64,000 nt of DNA from positions 24,650 through 88,649 of the forward strand of contig JAEUSB010000108.1 in the NCBI GenBank assembly GCA_016788865.1, read 5' to 3'. Below the pieces are notes generated by a model, which saw nothing but the letters and a program-made list of their open reading frames with translations, made no database searches and was not told where the DNA came from. Positions 28,814-37,884 of the stretch are shown piece after piece. A program made the position numbers and the translations under genes. Every line of letters begins with the position of its first letter. Within the stretch, counting starts at the first letter, position 1. The stretch is from Leptospirales bacterium. Lineage in GTDB: Bacteria; Spirochaetota; Leptospiria; Leptospirales; Leptonemataceae.

Positions 28814-29002
28814 TCAAGACTGATTTGCTGGTTGGCTGGCAGCATGGGTCTGTGTTTCGGAAGATGTCCTACCCAACCTCAGTGCTACCACTTTCATCTC
28901 CTCGCGGTTCTTCAGGTGGAAGCGGTAGCCGCAATAAACTGCTTGAGGGGCGATGAGAAAGAAAAGTAGAACGGGAATGAGTGCAATCGCCAGAGCGGTC
29001 AG
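28814..29002 (-). pseudogene. start-less reading frame encoding a membrane segment
   Basis: On the minus strand, directly behind the gene ending at 28999, an open stretch of 62 codons encodes a strongly hydrophobic helix (TALAIALIPVLLFFLIA) and a basic tail (GYRFHLKNREEMK). There is no ATG, GTG or TTG before the helix; a TAA lies just upstream in frame. It may be the tail of a lost membrane-protein gene. The only ATG (28897) comes after the helix. Confidence 0.3.
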
Positions 29003-30219
29003 AATTTGTTAAAGTATCCTGACAACGCTATGGGACTGCAGAAGTTCCCGCGTGCGTTAGGCTGAATGTAGCGATAGGCCGTATTGTTAGCTGAGGCAAG
29101 ATAGATATTTCCGTTGAACGCGAGCACCCCTCCGATATGCGCACCTCCGCCCGGCGCAGCAGGGCCAAACGTACCCACGGAATCATCCGTTGTGTCAATG
29201 TATCGATAAGCGGCTGCACTGTCCGGTACCAGATAGATTCTCCCGTTAGGTGCAAGTACACCTCCGGAATACGCTCCGCCTCCCGGCGCGGCTGGCCCGA
29301 ACGTACCGATGGTGTCGTTTGACGTATCGATGTATCGGTACGCTGTGTTGCCGTATGGAACAAGATAGATTCTTCCATTGGGGCTAAGGACTCCGCCGAC
29401 ATAGGCTCCACTGCCAGGTGCCGCAGGTCCGAATGTGTTGACTGTATTGTTTGTCGTGTCAATGTATCTGTACGACGTGTTGTTAAACGGAACCAAATAA
29501 ATCTTGCCGTTGGGTCCGAGCACTCCGCCGCGATATGCGTTCACGCCCGATGCTGCAGCGAAAGTAGTTACGGTATCGTTTGACGGATCTATATACTGGT
29601 AGGGTTGATTGTTATACGGGAGGAGGTAGATTTTCCCGTTGGGTGCCTGGATAGCGCTGGCATATGCGAAGGCTCCACCTGCAGTGGGGCCCAATACGCC
29701 CAGGGAATTGTTTGTTGTATTTGTGAATTGATAGGCCGTGTTGCCCCAGGGTGCATAATAGATCTTCTCGTTTAGAGAAAGTGCCCCGCCACCGGTCCCG
29801 CCGGTGGATGATGCGTAAATTGTTACTGTATTAGAGGACGGATCGATAATACGATAACTTGGGTTATTGTCCGCACCAAGATAGACCTTACCGCTCGGTG
29901 CAAGCGTTGCCGCGAAATGGGCATTGCTTCCCGGCGCCGCCGGACCGAATACACTTACGGTCTCGGTTGCGGACTGTCCCCTGGCAATCTGTGCGCGAAT
30001 CTCCCTCTGAACAAGCGGCCAGTTCGAAGGCTGAATGACAGTCAGGTGATCCTGATAACAGATCCCGGTGCGGTCCAGATTGAAAAGGAAGATCAATTCG
30101 ACGGCAAGTTCGTTTTCTTTGGAAGAAGAAGGGAACGCTTTTGCACAGCTCGATCCCAGGAGGCAGATGGAAAGAGTCAGGATGGCACTCCAAACGGATT
30201 TATGCTCAGGGTAATACAT
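28999..30219 (-). CDS. lipoprotein with seven tandem beta-propeller-like repeats
   Basis: The 406-residue product has a lipoprotein-type signal (ICLLGSSC). From about residue 95 to the end, seven repeats of about 44 residues occur, each built on PNGRIYLVP...YRYIDT...GTFGPAAPG. Seven strand-rich repeats of this length suggest a seven-bladed propeller. Similar repeated lipoproteins occur in leptospires, usually without known function. The conserved units lie toward the C-terminus and the first two diverge, as expected for repeat expansion from the 3' side. Confidence 0.78.
   Translation of the reverse strand: MYYPEHKSVWSAILTLSICLLGSSCAKAFPSSSKENELAVELIFLFNLDRTGICYQDHLTVIQPSNWPLVQREIRAQIARGQSATETVSVFGPAAPGSNAHFAATLAPSGKVYLGADNNPSYRIIDPSSNTVTIYASSTGGTGGGALSLNEKIYYAPWGNTAYQFTNTTNNSLGVLGPTAGGAFAYASAIQAPNGKIYLLPYNNQPYQYIDPSNDTVTTFAAASGVNAYRGGVLGPNGKIYLVPFNNTSYRYIDTTNNTVNTFGPAAPGSGAYVGGVLSPNGRIYLVPYGNTAYRYIDTSNDTIGTFGPAAPGGGAYSGGVLAPNGRIYLVPDSAAAYRYIDTTDDSVGTFGPAAPGGGAHIGGVLAFNGNIYLASANNTAYRYIQPNARGNFCSPIALSGYFNKF
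29040..29940 (-). repeat. seven in-frame tandem repeats of about 132 bases
   Basis: The repeats code for the propeller-like units of the 28999-30219 lipoprotein. The last three or four units (about 29040-29470) are the most similar at the DNA level and could recombine. Confidence 0.75.
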
Positions 30220-30424
30220 TTGGACGTTCTACTCTGAGTGGAGCACCTCGCGTTGATTCGGTCAAACTCTTTTCATCAGTTTCTACTCGCTCATCAAGGC
30301 ACTCCGGTGGCAACAGATGCAAGATTTCTCGCAACCAGAGTTGAGGCCTGGCTCCCGGAGCGGCTAAAAGACGTAACGGCGGAATGCTGTGCAGCAATCA
30401 CAGCGCACATAGCCGTTATCGGTC

Positions 30425-32506
30425 TCATGCGTATTCTGGATTTTTTCTGTCCTCAGGCTCAGGTCGTGTCCCATGAACGTATTTTACCAGAGTAACCTCA
30501 TTGCCGCGGTCATTGTACCGCACCAGATCGAACATAGCCCGCGCAATAGCGATGCCTCTGCCGTGGCTTTCGTCAAGATTTCGAAGACGCTCGTGCTCCT
30601 TCTTTGCCATAGAAGCGTGATCAAAGCCGGCTCCCTCATCCTTGATGCGAAACCAGGCGCGCCGAGCATTCAGCGAATACCAAACATCCACTTTTCTGTC
30701 GCGGAGAGCGGCTGATTTCTGGCGCCTGGCAATCAAGTCCAGATAGCTGTCGTCCTTCTGTGCGGCGGTTTTTTCATCGTAGGTGATTTCAAGATTTCCG
30801 TGTTCTACGGCGTTTGTGAGAATTTCTCGCAGCCCGTATTCTATATTGTCTGCATCCTCGGTTGAAAAATACCTGCTCAGATTCCGCGTAATTCTTCGGT
30901 TGATCAACTCGGCAGTCGTCACATAGTTGGGAATTGTATATCTCCCTTTGCTCTGTCTTAGAAATTCAAGCAGTGAGTCGTTGATAGAAACAGACCCTCT
31001 GCCAAGAATCATTCCATCTCCGGCGGTTCCTACGGCCTCCAGTCGAAATCCTACCTTCACAGGTTCGCCGTTTTTTTGTGCCAGCCGCGCCTGGAAGGTT
31101 ACGGGAGCAGATTTTAGCGAGGACAGCCAGTCGCGCAGGAGAATTTCTTGTAGGCCACTCGAACCAGCGGGGCTCCTGTAAAGGAGCTCATACAGGGATT
31201 TGCCTGTAAGGGAGTCCGGCTCGTAACCAAGAAGATTTCTGGCGGCGCTATTGATTGTCACAATTCTGGAATGCTTGTCCAGTGAGAAAACAAGATCGCG
31301 CGTATCTTCAACTAGAGTTCTGTACTTCTTTTCAGAGATTTCGAGACCGTGACGGAGCAAATTGATTCGATGCGACAGTGCGAAGGCGAATAACGTCAGC
31401 TGGACCAAAACACCTCCTTGCAGCCCGTATTCCGTTAGTGCATTGTGCGGAACTACACCGTTAACTTCGAGAATCAAAGTGACGGCGCCGGCGGCGAAAC
31501 TGAAGAAGGCCAGCACAAAGAACTTTGCCGGAGCGTAGCCGGACTTCCATCTATAAATCCCGATTGCCATAACCTGCGCAATGAGAAGGAGAGCGATCAG
31601 AGAGTTCGTGCGGGGAAAGAAAGGAAACGGGATTTGCTCGAGTGGCGTGACCAATAGGACGGCCAGAGAAGCCCCGACAGTCACCTTCAGAAGCAGGTCG
31701 AATGGCCCCACCTGCTCTGTGCGAAGGAAAGCTCGTGCAAAAATTCCGAGCCAGATGCAGTAGAGCGCAGTTCCCGCCGGGAGAAGACGCATCATTGCAA
31801 ATTCGCTGATTGATGGAAAGAACTGAGCAGCAAACCCTTGCTGCGCGAAAAAGAAGAACGCCGTCGACAATGTCAGACCCGCGTAGCCTGGGTAGCCTTT
31901 CTCTCTGGTGCTAGCGTAAACGACGAGATGATAGAGCGTCATGATGAAAAGTGCTCCAAAGAAGAGGCCGTAGCCCATGTTGTCTATGTCACGCTTGCTC
32001 TGGAAGGCTTCTGGTGTCAAAATACGAAGGGGAAAACGAAACGCCTGATGGGCGCGCACTCGAAAATAGAACGCAGTTCTGCCCGCCTCCAGGTGGACTT
32101 GAAAAAAGGGCAGACGGTACCGGTTGGCCGGATCTTTCAATCTCGCGGCGATGCCTGCATCCACCGGCATTTTCTGATTCATGACGGTTCCCGTTGCATC
32201 AACCTGAAACATGTCGAGTTCGCTGATGACGGGTGATTGTACCAGGAATACCCACGCAGACCTCTCTTTCACGTCTACGATGACGCGAAACCACACCGTC
32301 TCGTCGATGATACCGAGATTCGGATCTCCTGATGAAGAGTGCCTGGTCCATGTCTCTGAAGCGACAGCTTTGTCTATTGTCTGAATGTTACCGCGGAGCA
32401 CTTCAAGGGACTCGGCGGCCGAGTTTTCCCTATCCGAAACTAAAGTGAGAGGCTCTGCTGCAATGGATGAAACGGTCAGAATGACCAGTGCAACGATCTT
32501 CTTCAT
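30425..32506 (-). CDS. 7TMR-DISM receptor with PAS and RsbW-like ATPase domain
   Basis: After a signal peptide (VALVILTVSSIAA) come a DISMED2-type extracellular domain (about 20-170, with ETVWFRVIVD and FYFRVRAH), seven membrane helices (about 180-380), a PAS domain (about 390-510, NSAARNLLGYEPDSL) and a GHKL ATPase (about 540-675). The N-box reads REILTNAVEHGN, and the G-boxes are IKDEGAGFD and SHGRGIAIA. No HisKA domain is present, so it is probably a serine kinase of the RsbW type that acts on a STAS protein. The C-terminal half parallels the 16666-18729 protein, but the extracellular domain differs. Confidence 0.87.
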   Translation of the reverse strand: MKKIVALVILTVSSIAAEPLTLVSDRENSAAESLEVLRGNIQTIDKAVASETWTRHSSSGDPNLGIIDETVWFRVIVDVKERSAWVFLVQSPVISELDMFQVDATGTVMNQKMPVDAGIAARLKDPANRYRLPFFQVHLEAGRTAFYFRVRAHQAFRFPLRILTPEAFQSKRDIDNMGYGLFFGALFIMTLYHLVVYASTREKGYPGYAGLTLSTAFFFFAQQGFAAQFFPSISEFAMMRLLPAGTALYCIWLGIFARAFLRTEQVGPFDLLLKVTVGASLAVLLVTPLEQIPFPFFPRTNSLIALLLIAQVMAIGIYRWKSGYAPAKFFVLAFFSFAAGAVTLILEVNGVVPHNALTEYGLQGGVLVQLTLFAFALSHRINLLRHGLEISEKKYRTLVEDTRDLVFSLDKHSRIVTINSAARNLLGYEPDSLTGKSLYELLYRSPAGSSGLQEILLRDWLSSLKSAPVTFQARLAQKNGEPVKVGFRLEAVGTAGDGMILGRGSVSINDSLLEFLRQSKGRYTIPNYVTTAELINRRITRNLSRYFSTEDADNIEYGLREILTNAVEHGNLEITYDEKTAAQKDDSYLDLIARRQKSAALRDRKVDVWYSLNARRAWFRIKDEGAGFDHASMAKKEHERLRNLDESHGRGIAIARAMFDLVRYNDRGNEVTLVKYVHGTRPEPEDRKNPEYA

Positions 32507-32781
32507 TTCTGGCGTCAGTTGAACAATCTGCTAACAATGCTGCAAGGATTCTCTTGCGATTTTCAAGGGAAAAGCAGGTGCTTTGCCCTGGCTGCGCGGG
32601 CAAAAATGTGAGTGTATTGCCAATGAGATGATCAAGGACCGTGATGATGCGACACTGGAGCGGATCGATACTTCGGCAGACAAGACAGAAGCTGCGACCG
32701 CAGTGCGGGCCGCGATTGCAGCCTGTCCGCAATAGACACTCCAACCGATTCATCGCTTGGAGGAGGGCCACTGAATCCGGG

Positions 32782-32853
32782 CTAAGTCAACTTTCCAAAT
32801 TCCGTTCTCAAGGTAAAAGTGAACGGAAGCCAATCATTCCTTCTGTACGCCAT
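32782..32853 (-). pseudogene. fragment of the WD40 gene's 3' part in the 32.5-33.0 kb gap
   Basis: Bases 32782-32823 match 35101-35142 with about three differences, and 32828-32853 match about 35242-35268. The roughly 100 bases between these blocks in the intact gene are missing here. The matched part encodes the C-terminal domain of the 34946-37576 protein, in the same orientation. The fragment is not translatable as a protein. The rest of the 457-base gap (32507-32963) shows nothing else recognised. Confidence 0.8.
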
Positions 32854-32963
32854 AAAAGAGCTAAGAAACGTGGAACTTTGTCATCGCAAAGGGCTAAGCA
32901 TCCTTGCCAGCCACGGGAACTGAAATGAAGTTGCCGGTGTAGTTCGGTTACAGAACATCAAGC

Positions 32964-34889
32964 ATGTTTTTTTCCGGCGGCGCCCGCCTGGCGTGGGGGG
33001 CAGGGTTTCTGATGCTCGCACTCCCGCACGCAGTATTATGGAGCCAATCCTCCGTCGACCGGCCGATTGTTATCACGGATGCTGTCGTGGAGTATCCCAT
33101 TGATGCGCAGGCCGAATTTCTGGAAGACTCCTCGGGCCTGCTTACGATTGGCGAAGTGGCCGCGCCTTCAAGGACGGGCTGGCAGAGGCCGGGTCGCTCC
33201 GCCTTGAACTTCGGCATCAGCAAATCTACATACTGGATCCGGTTTAGCGTCCGGAGCGAGTCGGTCCGCCCGGATTGGGTTCTTGCCTTCGACTCTGCGA
33301 TTTTGGACTCCATCACGCTCTACTCACCCTCCACGTCCGGTACTTTCACAGAGAGGCGTTCGGGTCGCGTACTGCCTTTTGGCGCTCGCGAGTTTGCGCA
33401 CAGGAAAGTCGCGTTTTCGGTGGATCCGGGTTCGCGCGCAGGCGCTGTGCAGACTTTCTACGTTCGCGTCGTTTCGGAAGGCTCGCTGAACTGCACGCTG
33501 TCGCTCTTGCCGCGCGAAGCGCTGAATAGAAAGGCGATTCAGCAAGAGTTCTTGCTAGGCCTCTTTTTCGGCATACTCTTGATCATGGCGCTCTACAACT
33601 TCTCGCTGTTTATTTCAATCCGTGACGGCGCGTATCTTTTCTACACGCTTTTTGTCATGGCCGTCATCCTCTTGCAACTGTCTCTCGAAGGGCTGACTCT
33701 GAAGTACCTGTTTCCTGAAAGACCGCTCCTCGCCAAATCCTTGCTCATTCCATTCCAGGCATTGAGCGTCATCTTTGCGCTGGCCTTCTCACTGCGCTTC
33801 CTGCGTATCGAGAGCCATGCTCCGCGCCTGCGTTATGCGCTTCAAGCTCTCATGGCTATTGCCGCGGGTTACGGCTCCTGGGGTTTTTTTGATTACGGAG
33901 GGGCCGTCCGGATCAGTGCGCTTTTCGGAGGCTTAATTACTCCGCTGGTTTTGATGGCCGTCGGCGCTCTTGCATGGCGCCGCGGTTACCGGCCCGCCAA
34001 ATACTATCTTTACGCATGGAGCATACTGCTGGTCGGCACATTGCTTTTTGGACTGCGTACCGCGGGCCTCATTCCGCCTTCGTTCGTAACCGAGCACGGC
34101 TCCCAGCTCGGCGGAGCCCTGGAGGTCCTGCTCCTCTCCCTGGCCCTGGCCGACCGGTACAATCTTCTACAGAAGGAACTGATCGAAAAACAAAGCGAAG
34201 CACTGCGCCTGGAGAAAGAACTCGTCGCGCAACAAAGGATGGCGGCCGTCGGTTCTATGGCTGCGGGAATCGCGCACGATTTCAAAAATCCGATCGGTGT
34301 GATCATGGGTCTTGCGGAAATGGCTGAGGACGATTCCATCAGCCGCGATGAGCGCCTTGAGTATCTGCGGATCATAGGACAGGAATCCAAACGACTGGCG
34401 TCGATGGTACAGGATGTGATGGATTACTCACGCGGGTCTATGACGACGGAAAAGAAAGCCGTCGATCTGGCTGAATATCTGGTGAATGCAGAAAGAAGTC
34501 TGAAGCCCTATTTTGCGGACAAAGGCGTTCATTTCGAAATCAAAAGGGAATGCGCAGGCCAGATCGCGATCGATCCTGACCGATTTTTACGAGTGCTCAT
34601 TAACATTGCCGGGAACGCAGCCGATGTGCTGAGCCGCGAGGGACGATTCCACATTCGCGTACGCCAGGACGGTGCTTTCGTCGTTTTTGAATTGGAAGAT
34701 AACGGACCCGGTATTCCGGAATCCATTCGCTCCACGCTCTTTGAGCCGTTTGTAACACTCGGGAAATCACACGGGACCGGTCTGGGAATGGCCATTACCA
34801 AAAGCATGGTGGAAGCGCACGGCGGACGGATTTCCTTTACAACGCAGGCCGGGATCGGGACAAGATTCGTGATAGCTATTCCCGCCTGA
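32964..34889 (+). CDS. 7TMR-DISM receptor histidine kinase
   Basis: A signal peptide (about 1-28) is followed by a DISMED2-type domain (about 35-185, STYWIRFSVRSE), seven membrane helices (about 190-395), a short coiled stretch, HisKA (AAGIAHDFKNPIGVIMGL, with the phospho-acceptor histidine) and a GHKL ATPase (NIAGNAADVL, DNGPGIPES, HGTGLGMAIT). It is a sensor kinase with no PAS domain. No response regulator is adjacent. This gene sits between a fragment of the WD40 gene (32782) and the intact WD40 gene (ending 34946). Its codon use looks somewhat richer in G+C than its neighbours by eye. Confidence 0.9.
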   Translation: MFFSGGARLAWGAGFLMLALPHAVLWSQSSVDRPIVITDAVVEYPIDAQAEFLEDSSGLLTIGEVAAPSRTGWQRPGRSALNFGISKSTYWIRFSVRSESVRPDWVLAFDSAILDSITLYSPSTSGTFTERRSGRVLPFGAREFAHRKVAFSVDPGSRAGAVQTFYVRVVSEGSLNCTLSLLPREALNRKAIQQEFLLGLFFGILLIMALYNFSLFISIRDGAYLFYTLFVMAVILLQLSLEGLTLKYLFPERPLLAKSLLIPFQALSVIFALAFSLRFLRIESHAPRLRYALQALMAIAAGYGSWGFFDYGGAVRISALFGGLITPLVLMAVGALAWRRGYRPAKYYLYAWSILLVGTLLFGLRTAGLIPPSFVTEHGSQLGGALEVLLLSLALADRYNLLQKELIEKQSEALRLEKELVAQQRMAAVGSMAAGIAHDFKNPIGVIMGLAEMAEDDSISRDERLEYLRIIGQESKRLASMVQDVMDYSRGSMTTEKKAVDLAEYLVNAERSLKPYFADKGVHFEIKRECAGQIAIDPDRFLRVLINIAGNAADVLSREGRFHIRVRQDGAFVVFELEDNGPGIPESIRSTLFEPFVTLGKSHGTGLGMAITKSMVEAHGGRISFTTQAGIGTRFVIAIPA

Positions 34890-34945
34890 TGTATCCTCTA
34901 TCCATGACTTGCCCGGTGCTGCCGTAAGAACCATTTGGATGAACC

Positions 34946-37576
34946 TCAACGAGAACGGCTAACAGGAGGTTTATAAATTTCCTGGGTAACTTTTTTTCCC
35001 GTAAGGGACTCGAGAGCCTTGAAAATAAATTCTTCCTCCGTCATTCCTCTTTGCTTGATCATCTCAAGAATCGTCATGTTCGACATTGCCGAAAGTTGTT
35101 CTAAGTCAACTTTCCAAATTCCGCTCTCAAGGTAAAAGTGAAAGGGAGCCGTTTCCTTGCCGCCTCGAGAAACGGAAACTTTCGCAAATTTATCGTTTAT
35201 GGTTACCTTTTCCACACGCAAGTCTATGACGGACGACTTTCCAATCATTCCATTCTCTACGCCATATACGAAAACAGATTCTCCGGAATAGTCACGGCTC
35301 AGTAACTTTTCCGTCGGCGTTCGCGCTCGCATCGACAAGGCCATAAGTCGATTCATAAATGACAGTTTCAGAAGTGTCGCCTTGTCAGCCTCACGCGCGT
35401 GCGCAAATATGGAAGCAAACCACTTAAGAGTCTGCGAATTCACGTAGCGAACTGCAGTCTTGCCATCGGAGTTCAGAATCGCTTTTTGATACGCAAGAAA
35501 CGATTTCTCCGGGTCCGATGTTTGAGATGCAGGTTGAATTGTGGCTTGAGTTGTTTTTGCGAAAAGCCCAGGTACAAAAAGGTCGCGCGGAATTTCTTCA
35601 ATAGACAGAAGCTTACTTGTGCCGCCCTGACGGAATACAACTCTTGATTTCAGATTCGCATCCGCAGTGTCAAAGCGACCGTCGGGCGTGTAAAAAATCG
35701 TGCCGGACTCAAGGATACGCAGAGTCCCCACATGCTCCATGGATGGCAGGGAGTAAATACGAAGCGTGTCATCGCCGGCGTGACCTGCGATTGCCAATTT
35801 TCCGTCTGCGGAAAATTCTACTGACTCAGGGTAATGGGAATGGCCTGCGCTGCTTCCAATAAATCTGCCTGTAACTGAATCGTGCAGCTTGACGGACCTG
35901 TCTGCGTCACCTGGCAGCAGAAGGAAGCGTCCGTCGCTAGACAGCGCGTTACCAGTTACACCCCGCTTCGGTCCGGGGGCGACCCTTGATACGCGCGGGT
36001 CCGCTACACTGATGAATTGGATGAGACTGGCATCACCGTCAAACGTAAGTGCAATCAATGTACTTGCATCGCGCGAAAACAAAAGTGAATCCAGGTGGCT
36101 GAGGGGTTGCACCAAGCGAGCAACTAGCCGCCCGGTCCGGGTAGACCATACAGTCATCGAATGCGCGACTACCTCGATGGCGCAGAGGCTGCCGTCAGCC
36201 GATAAGACGACCGTACGAGGCCCTGATTCGACTGCAAACTTTTGTAGAACGGAACCGTTCTCAGTACTCACAACAATCACCTGATTTTCGGGGCCGATGA
36301 TTGCGGCGAGTTTTCCGTCAGCAGAAAAATCGGCAGGATAACCGACAGCCTCCGGGAAGTCCAACTTTCGCAACAGCGATCCGTCTTGCGTGTTCCAGGT
36401 TTCGATAGAACGGGAAGCTGCGGTGAACGCCCGTTTTCCGTCGGCGCTGAAAGCAACATCATAAGCGCTCGCCCCCTGCCGAAGCCGTTTCACCAGCCTA
36501 CCTGTAGTGAAATCAATCAGGTAGACAGAATCGGAATGAGCAACCAGTAGAGTACTACCGGCGGGAGAGATGCGTACATGTGAGGTTTTGTCGTGCCAGC
36601 CTTCGGTCTTCCGAGCCAGGCCACAGTCGCTGGCGCGAAGAATGGAAGCATTACGCTTATGATCGGCCAGAACGATGTGCTTTCCATCTCTGGTAAATTG
36701 AGCCGCATTGCCGGTTGCTTTGGTCTCGCACAGAGTCTTGCCGGACGCAATGTCAATCAAGTGTGATCCGAATTGTTCCGGGGTCATCTTCCCATTTACA
36801 AAGCCTTTAACCGCGAATACGGACTTCCCATCCGGCGACAGCGCGACGACTTGAAGGTTTGTCTGATTTGTTAAACGAGCTATCCTCTCCCCGGTGCGCG
36901 TGTTCCAGACTCGAATCCCTTCGTCGTCCCCAACTGTGACGATGCGGCTTCCGTCCGCGGAAAAGTCCATGTCGCGAATCCATTTTGAGTGAGCGATAAA
37001 CTCTCTTACTTTGGTACCGGCATCATTGTAAATCGCAACCGATCCTTCAGCGGGTTGTCCCGCAACCCATTTGCCATCCGTGGTTGTTTCCATCAAAGGG
37101 GTGGCCAATCTTCCGATCTCTTTCCCTGTTTCAGGTGAAATGGCGATGGTATAATCGAACTGGCTGACAAGCGCCCGCTTCCCGGAAAATCTAACATAAA
37201 CAGAACGATCCTGCATGTTGGCCGCGAGTACGCGCGAGACTCCTGTTTCTATATCCCAGAGCCGGACCGTCCTGTCCTCACTGCCTGAAAGAGCGAATCG
37301 ACTGTCCGCTGAGAATGCCACAGATGAAACAACGAATGTATGCCCGGAGAACACTCGAATCAAACGCCCGGTTTTAAAATCCCAGAGCCGCACGGTCCAA
37401 TCCTCGGCACCGGTCAGCACGAACCGACTGTCAGGCGAGACTGCAACGGATGTGATGCGGCTTGCATGCCCGAGCTGCTCCACAAGAAGCGGCTTGCCGG
37501 GTCGCTCGGATTCGTTTGCGGAGGCCGCGTGAAAGCAGAACGCGGAGAGAAGAAAGGTCAAAAGCAACAGTCGCAT
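34946..37576 (-). CDS. secreted WD40-repeat protein with NTF2-like C-terminal domain
   Basis: A signal peptide (LLLLTFLLSAFCFHAASA) precedes about 670 residues of WD40 repeats. The clearest units are TVRLWDFKTGRLIRVFSGHT, TVRLWDIETG and GIRVWNTRTGERIARL; later ones are more divergent. Two seven-bladed propellers would fit the length. Residues about 690-876 form a separate domain with SFLAYQKAILNSDGKTAV and FYLESGIWKVDLEQL, resembling NTF2/SnoaL-like folds. The ATG at 37576 starts directly before the signal peptide; a TTG at 37615 is less likely. It is probably a periplasmic binding scaffold. Confidence 0.85.
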   Translation of the reverse strand: MRLLLLTFLLSAFCFHAASANESERPGKPLLVEQLGHASRITSVAVSPDSRFVLTGAEDWTVRLWDFKTGRLIRVFSGHTFVVSSVAFSADSRFALSGSEDRTVRLWDIETGVSRVLAANMQDRSVYVRFSGKRALVSQFDYTIAISPETGKEIGRLATPLMETTTDGKWVAGQPAEGSVAIYNDAGTKVREFIAHSKWIRDMDFSADGSRIVTVGDDEGIRVWNTRTGERIARLTNQTNLQVVALSPDGKSVFAVKGFVNGKMTPEQFGSHLIDIASGKTLCETKATGNAAQFTRDGKHIVLADHKRNASILRASDCGLARKTEGWHDKTSHVRISPAGSTLLVAHSDSVYLIDFTTGRLVKRLRQGASAYDVAFSADGKRAFTAASRSIETWNTQDGSLLRKLDFPEAVGYPADFSADGKLAAIIGPENQVIVVSTENGSVLQKFAVESGPRTVVLSADGSLCAIEVVAHSMTVWSTRTGRLVARLVQPLSHLDSLLFSRDASTLIALTFDGDASLIQFISVADPRVSRVAPGPKRGVTGNALSSDGRFLLLPGDADRSVKLHDSVTGRFIGSSAGHSHYPESVEFSADGKLAIAGHAGDDTLRIYSLPSMEHVGTLRILESGTIFYTPDGRFDTADANLKSRVVFRQGGTSKLLSIEEIPRDLFVPGLFAKTTQATIQPASQTSDPEKSFLAYQKAILNSDGKTAVRYVNSQTLKWFASIFAHAREADKATLLKLSFMNRLMALSMRARTPTEKLLSRDYSGESVFVYGVENGMIGKSSVIDLRVEKVTINDKFAKVSVSRGGKETAPFHFYLESGIWKVDLEQLSAMSNMTILEMIKQRGMTEEEFIFKALESLTGKKVTQEIYKPPVSRSR

Positions 37577-37884
37577 GGGTTTGAAAATCAGATTCAAACT
37601 CCCCGGCCGCGACAATACAGGTGAAAACTCGGGCTAATCAGCTTTGCGATCATTACAATTCCTTTAGTATCTGAGCTGCGGGCCTTCCATCTCGTCATTC
37701 TATTTTTTGATTGCAGAGGAGGACCATGAACAATCACACTCGTGCATTCTTTCGAACTCCCGATTGCCCAACTCCTGTCCTGAGGGTGAAGTCTTTCTTG
37801 AGTGTGAAAGAGCCAGGAAGCGTGCAACCTTGGTCATGGCTACCACGTCTAAGCTACGTTTCTACAAGAAGCTGGAGTCCAACT

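Noticed and set aside
30220..30424. Plus-strand frame of 85 codons from 30238
   Set aside because: No homology impression, no ribosome site, and it overlaps the end of the minus-strand receptor gene.
37726..37884. N-terminal extension of the 37885 protein from the ATG with AGGAGG
   Set aside because: It would place 53 residues before a clear signal peptide. The downstream ATG also has a good ribosome site. Kept only as an alternative start.
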